DNA of 64,000 bases from Bedellia somnulentella (Eukaryota > Arthropoda > Insecta > Lepidoptera > Bedelliidae), in contig OY755177.1 of the NCBI GenBank assembly GCA_963576735.1, positions 15,624,001 to 15,688,000 on the forward strand. Direction: 5' to 3'. Under the pieces are notes generated by a model, which had not been told where the DNA came from, did not search any database, and worked only from the letters and a program-made list of their open reading frames with translations. The position numbers and the translations under genes are program-made. Shown one piece after another: positions 45,173-57,300 of this stretch (positions are counted from its first letter, which is position 1; every line of letters begins with the position of its first letter).

Positions 45173-47277
45173 CACTCAACAATCGCCCAACAACCGCTTC
45201 AACCGATACTAAACTGCAATACTTATTTACTTATAAGGTCCTTGAATTATTCATTGATTATTTATATTGTTTAAGTCACTTTCATTCTTAAGCATTGTTA
45301 TGCTTAAGCTATAAATATTATGCTACATGAACATGATCACACTTTTTCTACATTACAATAACTAATATTATATCCCCGAACAAATTAGGGAGTGGTAGAT
45401 TTGGCGATACGATATGTATAAGGCGCGGAATAGTGGGTGTGTGAATTTACAACGATAGCTGTAGAAATGACCGTTATCTCTCAGAATGCCTCGTGTCACA
45501 GCTAAAAGGATGCTTATATAACGTTTTTTACATAAAAATACTCAGGTGTAAATTTATGCAAGAAATGATAAGTTTGCATATAATTGACATTGAAAAAGAC
45601 ATAAAAAATAAATTAATAATATTACATTTAAAATGCAATGATGCAAACTCCAGCATTAATGCATTCCGAAAGTTATTTACTCTTAAGCGTGGGAATTGTG
45701 GAAGAGCTTTTGTAGACGAATTGATAACATATCCCTTAAGCCCTTCAAAAGTGGTTTATTAATATATTTTACAAGGGAACCATGCCAGAATCATGGAATC
45801 GGAGTATATTGGTGTTTTTCTTTTAGAAATGTGATTTACCCTTATATCTCATTATATACGTAAAGAGCTACATGCCAATATTAATTCCCAGATATGTCTA
45901 CGTCTATTTTCGAAAGTCATTACGAATTGTCTCTCTGGTACATTTGACAACGTTTAGTTTCCCAAAAGGCAGGTTTCCGAAAACTCTTTCGAAAACAGAC
46001 ATGACCATTGATTTCTAAATGTATAGCATATATCACAATCAACAAGAACCTCGTAAGAGTAATCCCACACAACCACAGCAAGAAAAACAAAGTAGTGTTC
46101 TCACTTTACACATAAAAAAAATCGTAATCAAAATAAATATTTTTAAAGATGCGGAAATCGGTAAAATGGGGTCGATGACTTTGCTGAAATCCGCGTCACA
46201 CAATCACACATCCTGTCCGTCAGCGATCGAGGCGGCCGGGCACGCCTCACACATAATGTCAAAAGCTCCATCGATATTTCGTCATAAATTTGGCTTTCAC
46301 TGTCGGCCGGTGTAAGTTTATTACGCATCTCTGTTTGTTTTAAGAATTTCACTCAGCGCCCACGCGCCGTTCTGTCTATCAGTGATTGGGATGGTAGCGC
46401 ACTAGTAGCGCAGCTATAATAACAGTTGCCCGACCACTTTTAAAATTGCTATAAAATATATTCATAGTTTAGCTCGCCGCTTCCATCCCATGAGTTCAAA
46501 GTCAAACATTTGATTTTGGTTTAGTATTGAACTGAACGTAACTGTTTTATTATTTTAGAGAATGGTGGTAGGTTTGTAAATTAGACAGTGTTGATAAGCA
46601 GATTGGTGATCAGTTTAAGCATTTCGAAACAACAATTTTATTGCAAAAATGGGTACAATGTTAAAAGCTATCACAATAACATTGTATTGAATTTGTGCTT
46701 TTGTCCGCAGTGTTTGAATAAGTAATCAATATCTTTCGATACATCTTTTAGTTTATAGCATAGCTATAAGTGGATAAGATTATGGTCGATAATTTATGCG
46801 CGAAGGTGTCTTTTTAATTAATTATTGACTATTGAGTTGGTGATTACGGATGAGCACGTAACGACGGCCAGCTAGTATTGTTTGACCAGCTGTTTGCTGT
46901 GAGAGTGTGATTATAGATTCGTTAGTACGTGTCCTGTGGGGACATTAATACTCACACATCTATTTATAATGCGAAAGAAATGGGCATACAGTTTACGTAT
47001 GTCATTTGATAGCTGGTTATAAAAAGGTGTGTTTTATTGTCTACGATGTGATTGACGTGCATATTACATTGCTGTGTCACTTTCATATTATATTGCTTTT
47101 TATTATTTTGAAAACTGTATCTTTGGTTAAAATACGTTGTAACTATTATATAAAATTATTCAAAAAATATAGAAGATCATACCAAAAACTCTGTATTTTC
47201 ACAGTTGCCAAATTTTTAAAAGAGGTTTAATAAAATTATATAAAAAGGCCAACAAGGATGAACGATTATACTTGTAG
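45173..47277. other. 2.1 kb mostly unrecognised, GC-richer patch at 46180-46440
   Basis: Frames at 45493-45762, 46019-46315 and 47006-47230 show no domain. The 46180-46440 patch (GATCGAGGCGGCCGGGCACG, CCCACGCGCCG) is GC-rich relative to its surroundings. It may be a conserved non-coding or regulatory sequence. Confidence 0.4.
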
Positions 47278-47412
47278 TGTGCTACGTAGGGTCGGTTTAG
47301 AATAACACAATCCTATTGCTTCGCTTGGTTGTTGATGTTCGGTGGTCTGGAAATGTTATACCTGAGCTGAACTGACCCTCTTCCCTTTTTAAGGATTCAT
47401 AGACTTAATAAA
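47278..47412 (+). mobile_element. Possible eroded SINE-A
   Basis: TGCTACGTAGGGTCGGTTTA, then GGCTTGGTTGTTG-like and CTCTTCCCTTTTTAAGGATT blocks resemble SINE-A head and 3' hairpin. The match is weak. Confidence 0.3.
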
Positions 47413-47428
47413 CTCAACTCAGCTCAAG

Positions 47429-47580
47429 CGTTCACGCTGAATACCCTCGAGAGGTTGGCAGAGGTACTAATACTTCTGAACATCGTGTGACATTATCTCT
47501 GGTGTTCAGAGTACCCACGTCTTGCGTGGACTCACGCGATAGGGGGCAGGCCTATCGCCGGCTTACTAAACTCCAGAACA
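47429..47580 (-). mobile_element. SINE-B, 5'-truncated diverged copy
   Basis: On the minus strand: GCCGGCGATAGGCCTGCCCC, CGTGGGTACTCTGAACACCA-like sequence, then ATTAGTACCTCTGCCAACC and CAGCGTGAACG. Confidence 0.88.
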
Positions 47581-48560
47581 GAAATCGGAAACATGATGAT
47601 ATTATGTCATTTTGAACATTAAATATTGATGTCAAAATCAAGTCTCGTTAATAAGATTAAGATAACTTACTGATAAAAAGTGCCTTTAATTGCCGTTTTA
47701 TTGGAAATATTGTTCTTTACGTCCTCTGACTATACAGTTAAGAATTTTGATTTTTTTATAAATGAATATGCTTGGCAGAACTTTCCCAACAGTTAATCCA
47801 AATATTGTGTTAATTGTTTTGTTTCGAATTCTACGTATAGGCTAAGGTAATTTTTTTAGTGCGCGAAACGATTATTCCGAACAATTGGTCTCTAGTTTAC
47901 TATATCTATGCCGTCAGTATAGGTTGGTAGATACCGCAAACTAAAGTCACGACGCACTGTAGGTACTTTAGATAGGTAGCACAGGTCTATAAACCTATAT
48001 TCTGCTTCAATATTCTCTTAGGTAATCTAAGTGAGCATATTATCCAAAGAAACATTTCCTTATTCTCAATTTTATTGTCTCGCGAATGTCACCAAGACGT
48101 AGATAATCGCTTTTTTTTTCAATTTCATGGAGCAACATTCAGCACTTTAGGCAGTATGACAAAAACCAGCTAAACTAAGTAAGTTTTAAAATAAGCTGAT
48201 AGTGGGTCGGTAGATCGGCTTGTGACATAATAGACTAATCACTTTAAAAGCGCTACATTTATCAGGACACTATAGTAAGGAAATAGTCATTTTCTATTGT
48301 ATACAAACTAAATGACCAATTGCAGATAACAGTTTTGTTGATTTGGTGACAATAGCAGTAAAACCTGTGATTTGAGTTTTGCAATCTGAAAACACAAGGC
48401 AGAGAGTACCGATCGCCATATCCTGGTAATCTCGAGTTTCATTTATTCATTCATCAATCTTTCCATGCGTGTCCTTTCATTTTTTGCACTTAAATGATTT
48501 ATTTCTAACCTTTAGTTCGTTTATAAAAATTCTTAAAATAGTAAAAGCAAACCGTTCCCC
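47581..48560. other. Non-coding, nothing recognised
   Basis: AT-rich spacer. Confidence 0.5.
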
Positions 48561-48562
48561 TT

Positions 48563-48822
48563 GTAGTGCCGGCTTAGAATGTCACTATCTATCACTTTCT
48601 ACCCACGGGTGTCGTAAGAGGCGACTAAGGGTATGGGGCTCTTTTTAGTAGTTGTTGGGCGATGCAGTTGGAGACTCATCACCCACTTTACTTTATTTCA
48701 AACATCTTCTCCCCTATCAACTTCAAAAGGTGGCTAAGGAGTTTCTAGCTTTGTAGCTCTGGCTACCCCTTTTTGGGAGTTATGGCAGTGAGTAAATATT
48801 TTGTATGTATTTGTATGTAAAG
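48563..48822 (+). mobile_element. SINE-A, full-length diverged copy
   Basis: TTGTAGTGCCGGCTTAGAAT, CGGGTGTCGTAAGAGGCGAC, GATGCAGTTGGAGACTC, CTCTGGCTACCCC and a degenerate ATGTATTTGTATGT tail are in order. Confidence 0.92.
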
Positions 48823-50287
48823 GCGAACTCCAAAACAAAAGTCACCAAACACTAAAGAGTAAACACCCGTGACCAAAGAACCTCACAACACTAAACAGAA
48901 GTTGCTCAATGCCGTGTTGAGAGTAATGAATTCTAATGTCTATTGCACACCGTTTCTGGCAATGGTTTTTAAACAATCATGTTATATTCTCGCCATTCAT
49001 AACATCATATTTTTAAGTAATAAAAAATAACGACACTTTATAGTCAAATATGTGCTCGAAACGAACTTACTACGAGCAAGCTGCAATGAAAAAAAAAATG
49101 TTTTTCCTGAATATTTGGTTCCTAACTAAAATATGCTCGTCGAAAAATATCCATTTAATTTAACGAACTCTTTAGACCAACTTAATTTTTTTGTCGTAAT
49201 GCGACACTTATTGAAATAAATAGCATAATACTTTATAAACACCTATAAGATTAATCTATAAGATACCCATAAATTGTAAGGCTTACGCAATTATATGTCT
49301 TAAGTAATAAGGACATTGTTATAACGTAGAATGGTTTTCTCCTTCAAACGTTTTCGTAATAAACATAAAATCATCGCTAAAGGGCACTTTGTACCGTATA
49401 AAATTATAAATCATGAAAGAACTCGTATTTGACCAACATAATTTATTGTGCGATTTAAATGATAATGTTTGCTTAAAACATCGTCGTTAGTCACAGTCAC
49501 GGGCCCTTCTCGTACATTTTGGTTCCAAAACTTTTGACAACAACAAACAACGTGCAGTGAAGTCTTTTAAGCACACTTTAAACTACGTATATTTAAAATA
49601 CGCCGAATAATTTAAATTGAAAGTGGCTAGTAAGTTTTCGCTGCACATATTAATAAGGATCCTTGAAATTCATTTGTTGGGCATCACTCGCCAGAGCTTT
49701 GTCAAAAACAATCTGGCGAGTAATATAAAGAGTATTTAATATAAGAATATATAGAAATAATTCTCAGCATTAAAAGCAATGCATCTGCGTGCACTCTGAC
49801 CCTATGACAAATGCGGCTAAGAATATCCATTAGTGCAAATGTATACTTATTGAGTAATCCTCGTAATAGAAATTACTATTGATAATGTCTACCATAATGG
49901 ATTATTTGAGACAGCAATCTTTTTACTACCGTCTGACATTTAAAGGATTCTTAGACTAGGCATATTATTTAAGACCAGACATATTAGGTAATGACATTAT
50001 TGGATTCCATTTTCAAAATTGATTAAAATTGACGATGTCGAGGTTCAAAGCCACAATCAGCTTCATACAATTGATATTTTGATCGATTCTATTGTTCACA
50101 TTTAAGTTATTCAAATGACTTTACTATTAATGTTTGAATACCGACACACAATTTAGGTTCTATTTGCAATAACTTGATAGTGAATGATGATTAAACGGAC
50201 GTTATAACTTAAAGTTTAGAGAGAAACAAATAATAAAAGAAAAATAATTCACATACATACAAACATACACATACATATCATCACAAA
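48823..50287. other. 1.5 kb non-coding, nothing recognised
   Basis: AT-rich spacer. A short ACATACA repeat lies at 50250-50278, next to the LINE fragment. Confidence 0.5.
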
Positions 50288-50582
50288 CTTTTCTGAGGGA
50301 CCTCATGTCTTTTGCATTCATTCTACTTTTTTATATTTCTACCACATATATTCTTCTACCACACCAAACATTCGCAGCCATACTTAAGCATAGGAACAAG
50401 ATCAGCAGCATTCAGCCACCCGGGCCTTTTCAGACACCGATTTAATAGTCCTGATACTAGTCATTGCTCTATTTACCGCATTACCCTTTTTCACACCTCT
50501 TTCACAAAACAAACTTCCCAGATATACAAACTCTTTCACAAGTTCCATTTTCTTACCATTAATCTCTCTCATATCAGTACAT
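50288..50582 (-). mobile_element. RTE LINE internal fragment, old and inverted
   Basis: On the minus strand it matches the LINE from ...INGKKVEQVKEFVYLGSLF through the SVSEKAR region to RSLRKV, with several indels. Neither end has a tail, so it is an internal remnant. The 99-codon plus frame at 50312 is its antisense shadow. Confidence 0.85.
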
Positions 50583-50624
50583 CACATCAACCAAGAGACG
50601 TATACTGCTAGTCTGTCTGACTTT

Positions 50625-50693
50625 TCAAAGTAGTCGATCCAATTTCCGGGCAGGGCCCATCCACACCGGGTCATTCGGCACGGCACCCAGCCG
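50625..50693 (-). other. Possible alternative terminal exon of the minus-strand host gene
   Basis: A good acceptor (TTTTCTTTGCAG) is followed by 22 codons reading RLGAVPNDPVWMGPARKLDR and then LL-stop. A second frame is also open. No strong donor in the exon at 51134-51301 leads to it, so it may be alternative, or not an exon at all. Confidence 0.25.
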
Positions 50694-51133
50694 CTGCAAA
50701 GAAAATCAATAAAAAACCTTTGCTCCCCAATAGCAATTAAGTGCCTCGAATAACTCCACAGCAACTTTTTGTTAGTTATAATAGCTCCGGATTTGGTCGG
50801 TCGGTTGGTTTGTTTTTGAGACCCATGAGTGGATTCGACGCAAGATGATTTTTATACATAATGTAACCATAACTCTTTAAACATTGCTAGTACCTATTAT
50901 AAACATTATAGCAATAAATTGTATGTCTTAATATTAATAATTCAATTTTGGGATTTGAATTAGCGCCTATTATTAGTTCTTAACTGGATTTAACACAGTA
51001 AAACAAGTAAAAACTATTTAATTATCTTTTACTTCATACATAATTTTAGGTCGCTTTTCAGCAAAAGAATGATCTTCAATCGATGGAATTATTAATTAGA
51101 ATCCTACTAAATTAGTTAAACTATTATGGCAGT

Positions 51134-51301
51134 TTAAACAGGTGACAGAGGTGCGAGTGGTGGCACATAGAGCAATCGCGCGAGGTTGTTCCTGGCATAT
51201 CGACCTCTTTGCTGCGGTGCTCCGTGGCCGGGTCGACCCCACAGAGTAGCCCAGGTCAGGTGATGCCGAATTACGTCTTCAGCTGAGTTTTGACGTTTTT
51301 C
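51134..51301 (-). CDS. Host gene exon f, C-terminus with second WGRPG motif
   Basis: Acceptor ATCTTTTGCAG/GAAAAACG. In phase 0 it reads EKRQNSAEDVIRHHLTWATL, then WGRPGHGAPQQRGRYARNN and LARLLYVPPLAPLSPV before TAA at 51136-51134. The WGRPG-G pattern repeats that of exon c. It is GC-rich against its neighbourhood. No polyadenylation signal was pinned down. Confidence 0.8.
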   Translation of the reverse strand, partial: EKRQNSAEDVIRHHLTWATLWGRPGHGAPQQRGRYARNNLARLLYVPPLAPLSPV

Positions 51302-54300
51302 CTGCAAAAGATAGACGATTATTTAAAAAACTTTAACGCAACTACAGACGACTCTACAACAGATGCACTAAAACTTCAGTGGCCCAATTCTACACGACCA
51401 TCTTTTCTGTGTGTCGGTCTTAGGTGTATCAAAACTGTGGTTTTGGCATTCTCGACGCAAAATTGACAGATGTCATTTATGTCACAGTCACAATAGTGAG
51501 ACAGCTAAGATCTTATTTGCTATTCTACAAGGTCATTTTACGTCACTTTTTGACACATTGACGTATTTGGTATTCTGCAAATTAACGAATTTTTTCAGCA
51601 TTATGATGATTGAACGAATGATTCGCCAAATCGGTATTCTAAGCGTTGAAAATTTAAAGATATCAATAAAATATGCGTTTTTTATGACATTTTTTTTTGA
51701 TAAAAATATATTATTCAAAGTTCAAAAAATAATCGTTTTAAGTATACAAAATACATACATACATACATTTACTTACGGCTATAAATCCCTTAACGGGGTA
51801 GCCAGAGCTTTGGAATGAGAAATTCCTCAGCCACTTTTGGAATTTGATTGGGGAGGAGATGGTTTAAATAAATGTTTTTGGTGACGGGCCTCCAACCACA
51901 TCTTACCAACCACTTATTTGACCTACAGACTGTATCAAAAAGGTGACGTTTCTTAAAATTGTAGAATTGGCACCCAGAGCATTGCGTGATATATGTGTCA
52001 CCTAATGTTCGGAGTACCCATGTTTTGTTTAAACAGTGTACTCACGTGATAAGTGCAGACATACAGATCTGTGGGACAGACTAAGTAAACTGACCCATGT
52101 GCGTTTCATCACAATGTTTCCCCATACCATACCATTAACACACAATAAATTAACCACACGTTTAATTTTAGTGCTCGCCAAGCGACAGAACCAGACCAAG
52201 AAACACCCGCCCGGTGGTCGGACTACAATATTACCAAGTTTGCTGGGCATCGGTGAAAGACCACGTCAAGTGGTGTATCGAAAAGATGGCCTATAGTCCA
52301 CAGTGGAGGCAGGAGGCTGGATAGTGAGATGACTTCAAAAAAAACACAATGGTGTAGGCACAACACAGGAATTAAACTCGAGTGTCCTGCATGAGAAAAA
52401 GCGGTGTTCCCATCGAAGTTTGTTATAAAAATGCAAATTGAAATTCAATAAATGATATGACTTATCTTATATTCATAACGACATATATACATATACTCAC
52501 GGCAATAAAATCCCTTGAAGAGGTAGCCAGAGAGTTAGAAATTCCTCAGCCACTTTTGGAAGTTGCGTGGGGAAAAGATGGTGAAATAAAGGTTGTTGGT
52601 GATGGGTCTCCAACCGCATCGCCCATAAATCCCTAAAAAGCCCCAATACCGTTAGTTGCCTCTTACGTACACCCACCGGAAGAAATGGGGTAGTGATATT
52701 CTAAGCCGACACTACACAGCCTACGCTATTATAACGACCAAAGATATTTATTTATTCAGTTAATAAATTAATTAAGTTTAAGAAGTTAATTGAGATTTTT
52801 TTATAAATTATAAATTTTCCTTTACTACAGCTTCAAAATGCACCATGTGTCGTGGTTTTTATTGTTAAAAGTGATTGAGAATAAGTTGATTCCTAATTCT
52901 AGAATACCTTTTTCATATAATTATAGCCCTCAGTTAGCTATTATGTTTTACATTTATATTCTTCCGGTCTGAAGACGGCAGCAACCTATATTCTACCCAC
53001 TTTAATTAATGAATTCATCTATATTGAGAAAAGTGTTAATTGTCTCCAAGGATTAGAATGTTTCTCCCGGCCTCATATTTGAAACTGGTATAACTCAGCG
53101 GTGCAACAATATGAGAGGATCTTAAACAATTCTTACAAAATAGACACATATTGCATCAGTAACTTACCTCTTTTAACTGACTTTTAACACACATTTGATG
53201 TTTCAACTCTTTCAAGTATTCCATATTCAACATTTCTCGCCATCTGTAATTGAAAATTTATTAGACTTGATGAGATTTCTCTCGCATCTAATCAAAGTTA
53301 GAAGTCGAACCACTAATGAGGCACAAATAATTAAATCGAATATTCATATATGGGCACAAGACCAAACAACGTGAGAAAGCGAAAGAATCACTTAACAGCT
53401 AACAATAACGAATATACTGGTATTATATACTGGTCTCAGACCAACAAAAAAATCGATTTGAAGCACTTACTAATGATACTAAAGTGCCCGTGGATTTACA
53501 GCCAGATCTTCCAAATATGTACTGGCAGTTCTGCACGCACAGATGTGTTAAAAAAATATTGGCGTCATGACGATGTTCCCCATTACTGGTGAGGACATTT
53601 TGGTTAGTCTGAGATACTGGTAATATCAAAATGTTTATGTCACTTATAACTAGGATCATACGTTTATTATGAAAATTTCGGGTGTGTTAAGCCAATCACC
53701 ATTTAAGGCTCAACGAATTTAATGTTGTTACTTACTGTTGTAAGACTTCAGAAAAGGCCTCATAATTAGTAGTGTAAATCGAAACGTTATGAAAAGTAAT
53801 CTATGAAAATGCCTGCAGCAATGATTTAAGTTACAATATGATCATCACTTACGATAGTAACGTTCCTAAACAAAAGCTCATATTTGTAAAATTCACTATT
53901 AATGAATCGTTAATCGTAGAAGCAGTTGAGTGGCCTCTATCAAAGAGCTGCAGATCATTATCAATACGGCACGGTGTTCGCCTCATCGAAATATAATGAA
54001 AAACATAAATTAACTCATGAGTCCCGTGTCACACGTAGAAAGTGGTGACATAACTGTATGGTGCTGAGAAAGAGTAAGTGTTCATCGGTTTTAACATCAC
54101 ATAGATTATGTCTTTCTTATTTATTGCGTCGCTTTCGATAATATATTTTAGTATGGTTTTAAAATGTTTGATTGTGGCAGTTTATTAAACGCGGGTTTTT
54201 TTATGTTTAATTGAAAAAGGGGATGAGATAAATATGACATGATCGACATGATAGTCCAGTGGGTAGAACACCCGCCCGAAAAACAGAAGGGCGTGAGTTC

Positions 54301-57300
54301 CAATCCTGGGACGGGCCTACACCAATTTGTCTTTTCTAAAGTCATATGTGTGGTTAATTTATCATAGTTGCTAACGGTGAGGGAAAACATCGTGAGGAAA
54401 CCCACATGGCTGAGTTATACTTAGTCATGTGACAGTGTATTCGTACAAAACGGCGATAGGCCTGCCCCCTATCACGTGAGTACACTGTCTAAGCAAAACG
54501 TGGGTACCTTCTCTGGAAACTAGATGGCGCTTGCCATGTGAGTTCAGGAGTATTGGTACCTCTGCCAACCCCTTCGGGGATAAACGGCGTGAACGTTAAT
54601 TGTTTATGTTATAAATATAAATAGAGATTGAGTTTCTGTATGCGCTGTAAAGATTTGTGTTCTAGGATAACTACAGCAAAAGTGTAAAAAAAGCTTTTCT
54701 TAAATTTTTGAAGGCTTGTAAATTGGTTCGCCCATTAAAGAGAATTGTGTTTATGATATTCGTATAAGAATCATTTTAAAACAGCCAATAGGTGCTCTAA
54801 AATATAGGTTCACCACAAATTTCAATCATATCAGAATTATTAAAGTAAATAACTAAACTAACTTTGTTTAACTGGAAAACTTATATCACTATTTATTATA
54901 TGATTCCTATTTGCTAGTGACGTGGGTGGCTTGGCATAAGAAATTTTGATGTTGACTTTGTAATTAACATGCTGCAATATTTATAATTTTAAATTCACGT
55001 CAATTAAATTAAGTGCTAGTTGGTTTTTCATTTCTGTGTTTTATGTTATTGAGATTAATTTTTATACGCCTATCTCTCAATAGCCTTATAAGCATAAATG
55101 TGACTTGGGTAGTTTTTACTCTTAGCCTCCTAACCTAAAACTTAACTACTGGACCTTAGTCATAGCCATTGACCTCGTCAAGGCAAAAATTCAACAATAG
55201 CTACAAACGCATATTGGTTAACAGTATGCATCAAAATCATAGCTTCCCATGTCAATATATTTTAATAGTTATTAATAGAGGTCAAGAATGCCGACCTCTT
55301 CAAATTAAAAAAAACCATTGACAAAGTGTTTGTATGCAACGCGTAATTTTTGAGTATGTTTATTATAGTTTACGTAACAATCAGTTGAAATTTTGCATTG
55401 TGAAATGTGTACAATAGGTGTAATGTCGAGCGTGGGCATTAGACACGTATACTTGTTTTAAATATCCACACTGTTAGCGTGTTTGTTTCAACAATATTAA
55501 CATAACTAAGAGGCTGCTAGGGGTTGCTCTCTCACTTCCAAAATAAACTAGATGATTTTACTCAATGCTTACGGATACAAAAATCAAGAGACTGATGTGT
55601 ATGAATTAAGACGTAGTTTCCTAAATCAGAAGATCTTTAAATTACAAAGATTTCTTTGACCAAAAAAAATAAATTTCGCAGTTGATTTTTTTTCAATTAG
55701 ATGCAATATAATATTTTTGAAAACAATAGCCATTTCATACTCGCAACCTGTTGACATTTTAATGTCGCAGTGTTAAGTTTATCGTTGCACACGATAGAAA
55801 CTATTTTCAGTATTTTTAATAATGAATTTTATTTAAAGGTTTAAAGCACTGCTGGAGAGGCAACATGGTGATGCAGAATGTATGAGTGATATAATAAAAG
55901 CATACTTATATTTAAACTATTATGTCATTTTACTTACTCGCATTTCTGTTCTAGAGGTCTAGTGACGTCACTAGACGGTAATGTTCGAGCTCCCACTCTC
56001 CTCCGGCGGGCTAGAAGCGGCACCAGCTCGATGCCACCAGTCAGTCTCACTAGCGCAGCTTCAGGTGTAGGTTTTTTTTCAACTGTTATACTATACGTTT
56101 CTTCATTGTCATTACTGTCATCAAAAGCAATCCGTTGCACTCGCTCTCCATTGGGCAATCTTTTAACAAACTTCTGTTTCCTAGTACTGTTGTTAACGAG
56201 TTTTTTGTTGGTTTTCTCTTCTTTCCGAACTTTTTGCGCATCTTTTCTTATCTCTTGTGTAGTTTCAATTCCAGGTTCCCGATTTTTTGGGCTTTCTTTG
56301 GAGTTATGTTGTTTGATGTCGGGAAGTTTTTCAATGCTCGAAGGTTTATTTTCTTTGTCAGATGAATCGTCCTCTCTCTTTACTTGAGGCAAAGTTAGTG
56401 ACGTTTGCTTTTGACGCCTATGCTCCCCTTTTATATTTTTAAAAATTTCGTTGTCAGTCCAACCCTGAAACCAACGGCTTAAATTTACGGCCGAGTAATG
56501 GACTCGCTCAAAGATATCTAATGTGCAATCAGCATTAAAAAATAAACGTTTACGCCGCATATCCCCGAAGGAGTCGGCAGAGGTATTAATACTTCTGAAC
56601 ATTACGTGAAATTGTCACCTAGTGTTCAGAGTATCCACGTTTTGCTTGGACATTGTACTCAATTGGTAGGGGGCAGGCCTTTCGCTGATTTGTATGAATA
56701 CACAGTCACATGACTAACTATAACATATTAATGTGGATTTCCTCACGATTTTTCCTCACCGCTGACAATCATGATAAATTAACCATACATATGACATGAG
56801 GAAAGACAAATTGGTGTAGGCCTGACCCGGGATTGGAACCCACAAGTACTAAATAATGCGTCTTTTTACAACTACACTTAATTTTGTATAGTTCTTAATT
56901 TTTCTGTGCACTGCTATTGTAAGTGTTATATCTTATATATATTTATATCTGCACCAATATTTATTCTCGAAAGAGGTTTACCCAACTGAATTAAAATGTG
57001 ATAAAAGGAAATTAATAACTTACCATAGACTTATTGAAATTCAGTCCAATATCTCTAGGGTTCCTCCAAATGGTGCCGCCAGGGCCTGGCCTTCCCCAAG
57101 GTCCAGCGATGGTTTGCTAAAATAATGAAACAATTTTAAATCAAACCAACATTATCACTAAAATATTTAATTTTCTGTACTTTAATTAAATTTTGTATTT
57201 GTATTTACTGTAATTTACTTTAATGTTACTGTACCATTTGTCTCTCATACTCCATATCACGTTTCCTTTGATCTTTTAGCGCTTTTTTTCTTTGAACTAC

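Noticed and set aside
55962..56387. 141-codon plus frame rich in Ser/Leu/Phe
   Set aside because: It is antisense to host exon d, which has splice-phase support on the minus strand.
56507..56602. Extending host exon d upstream to the first Met at 56602
   Set aside because: This part reads through SINE-B tail sequence, and a splice acceptor in phase with the preceding exon lies at 56507.
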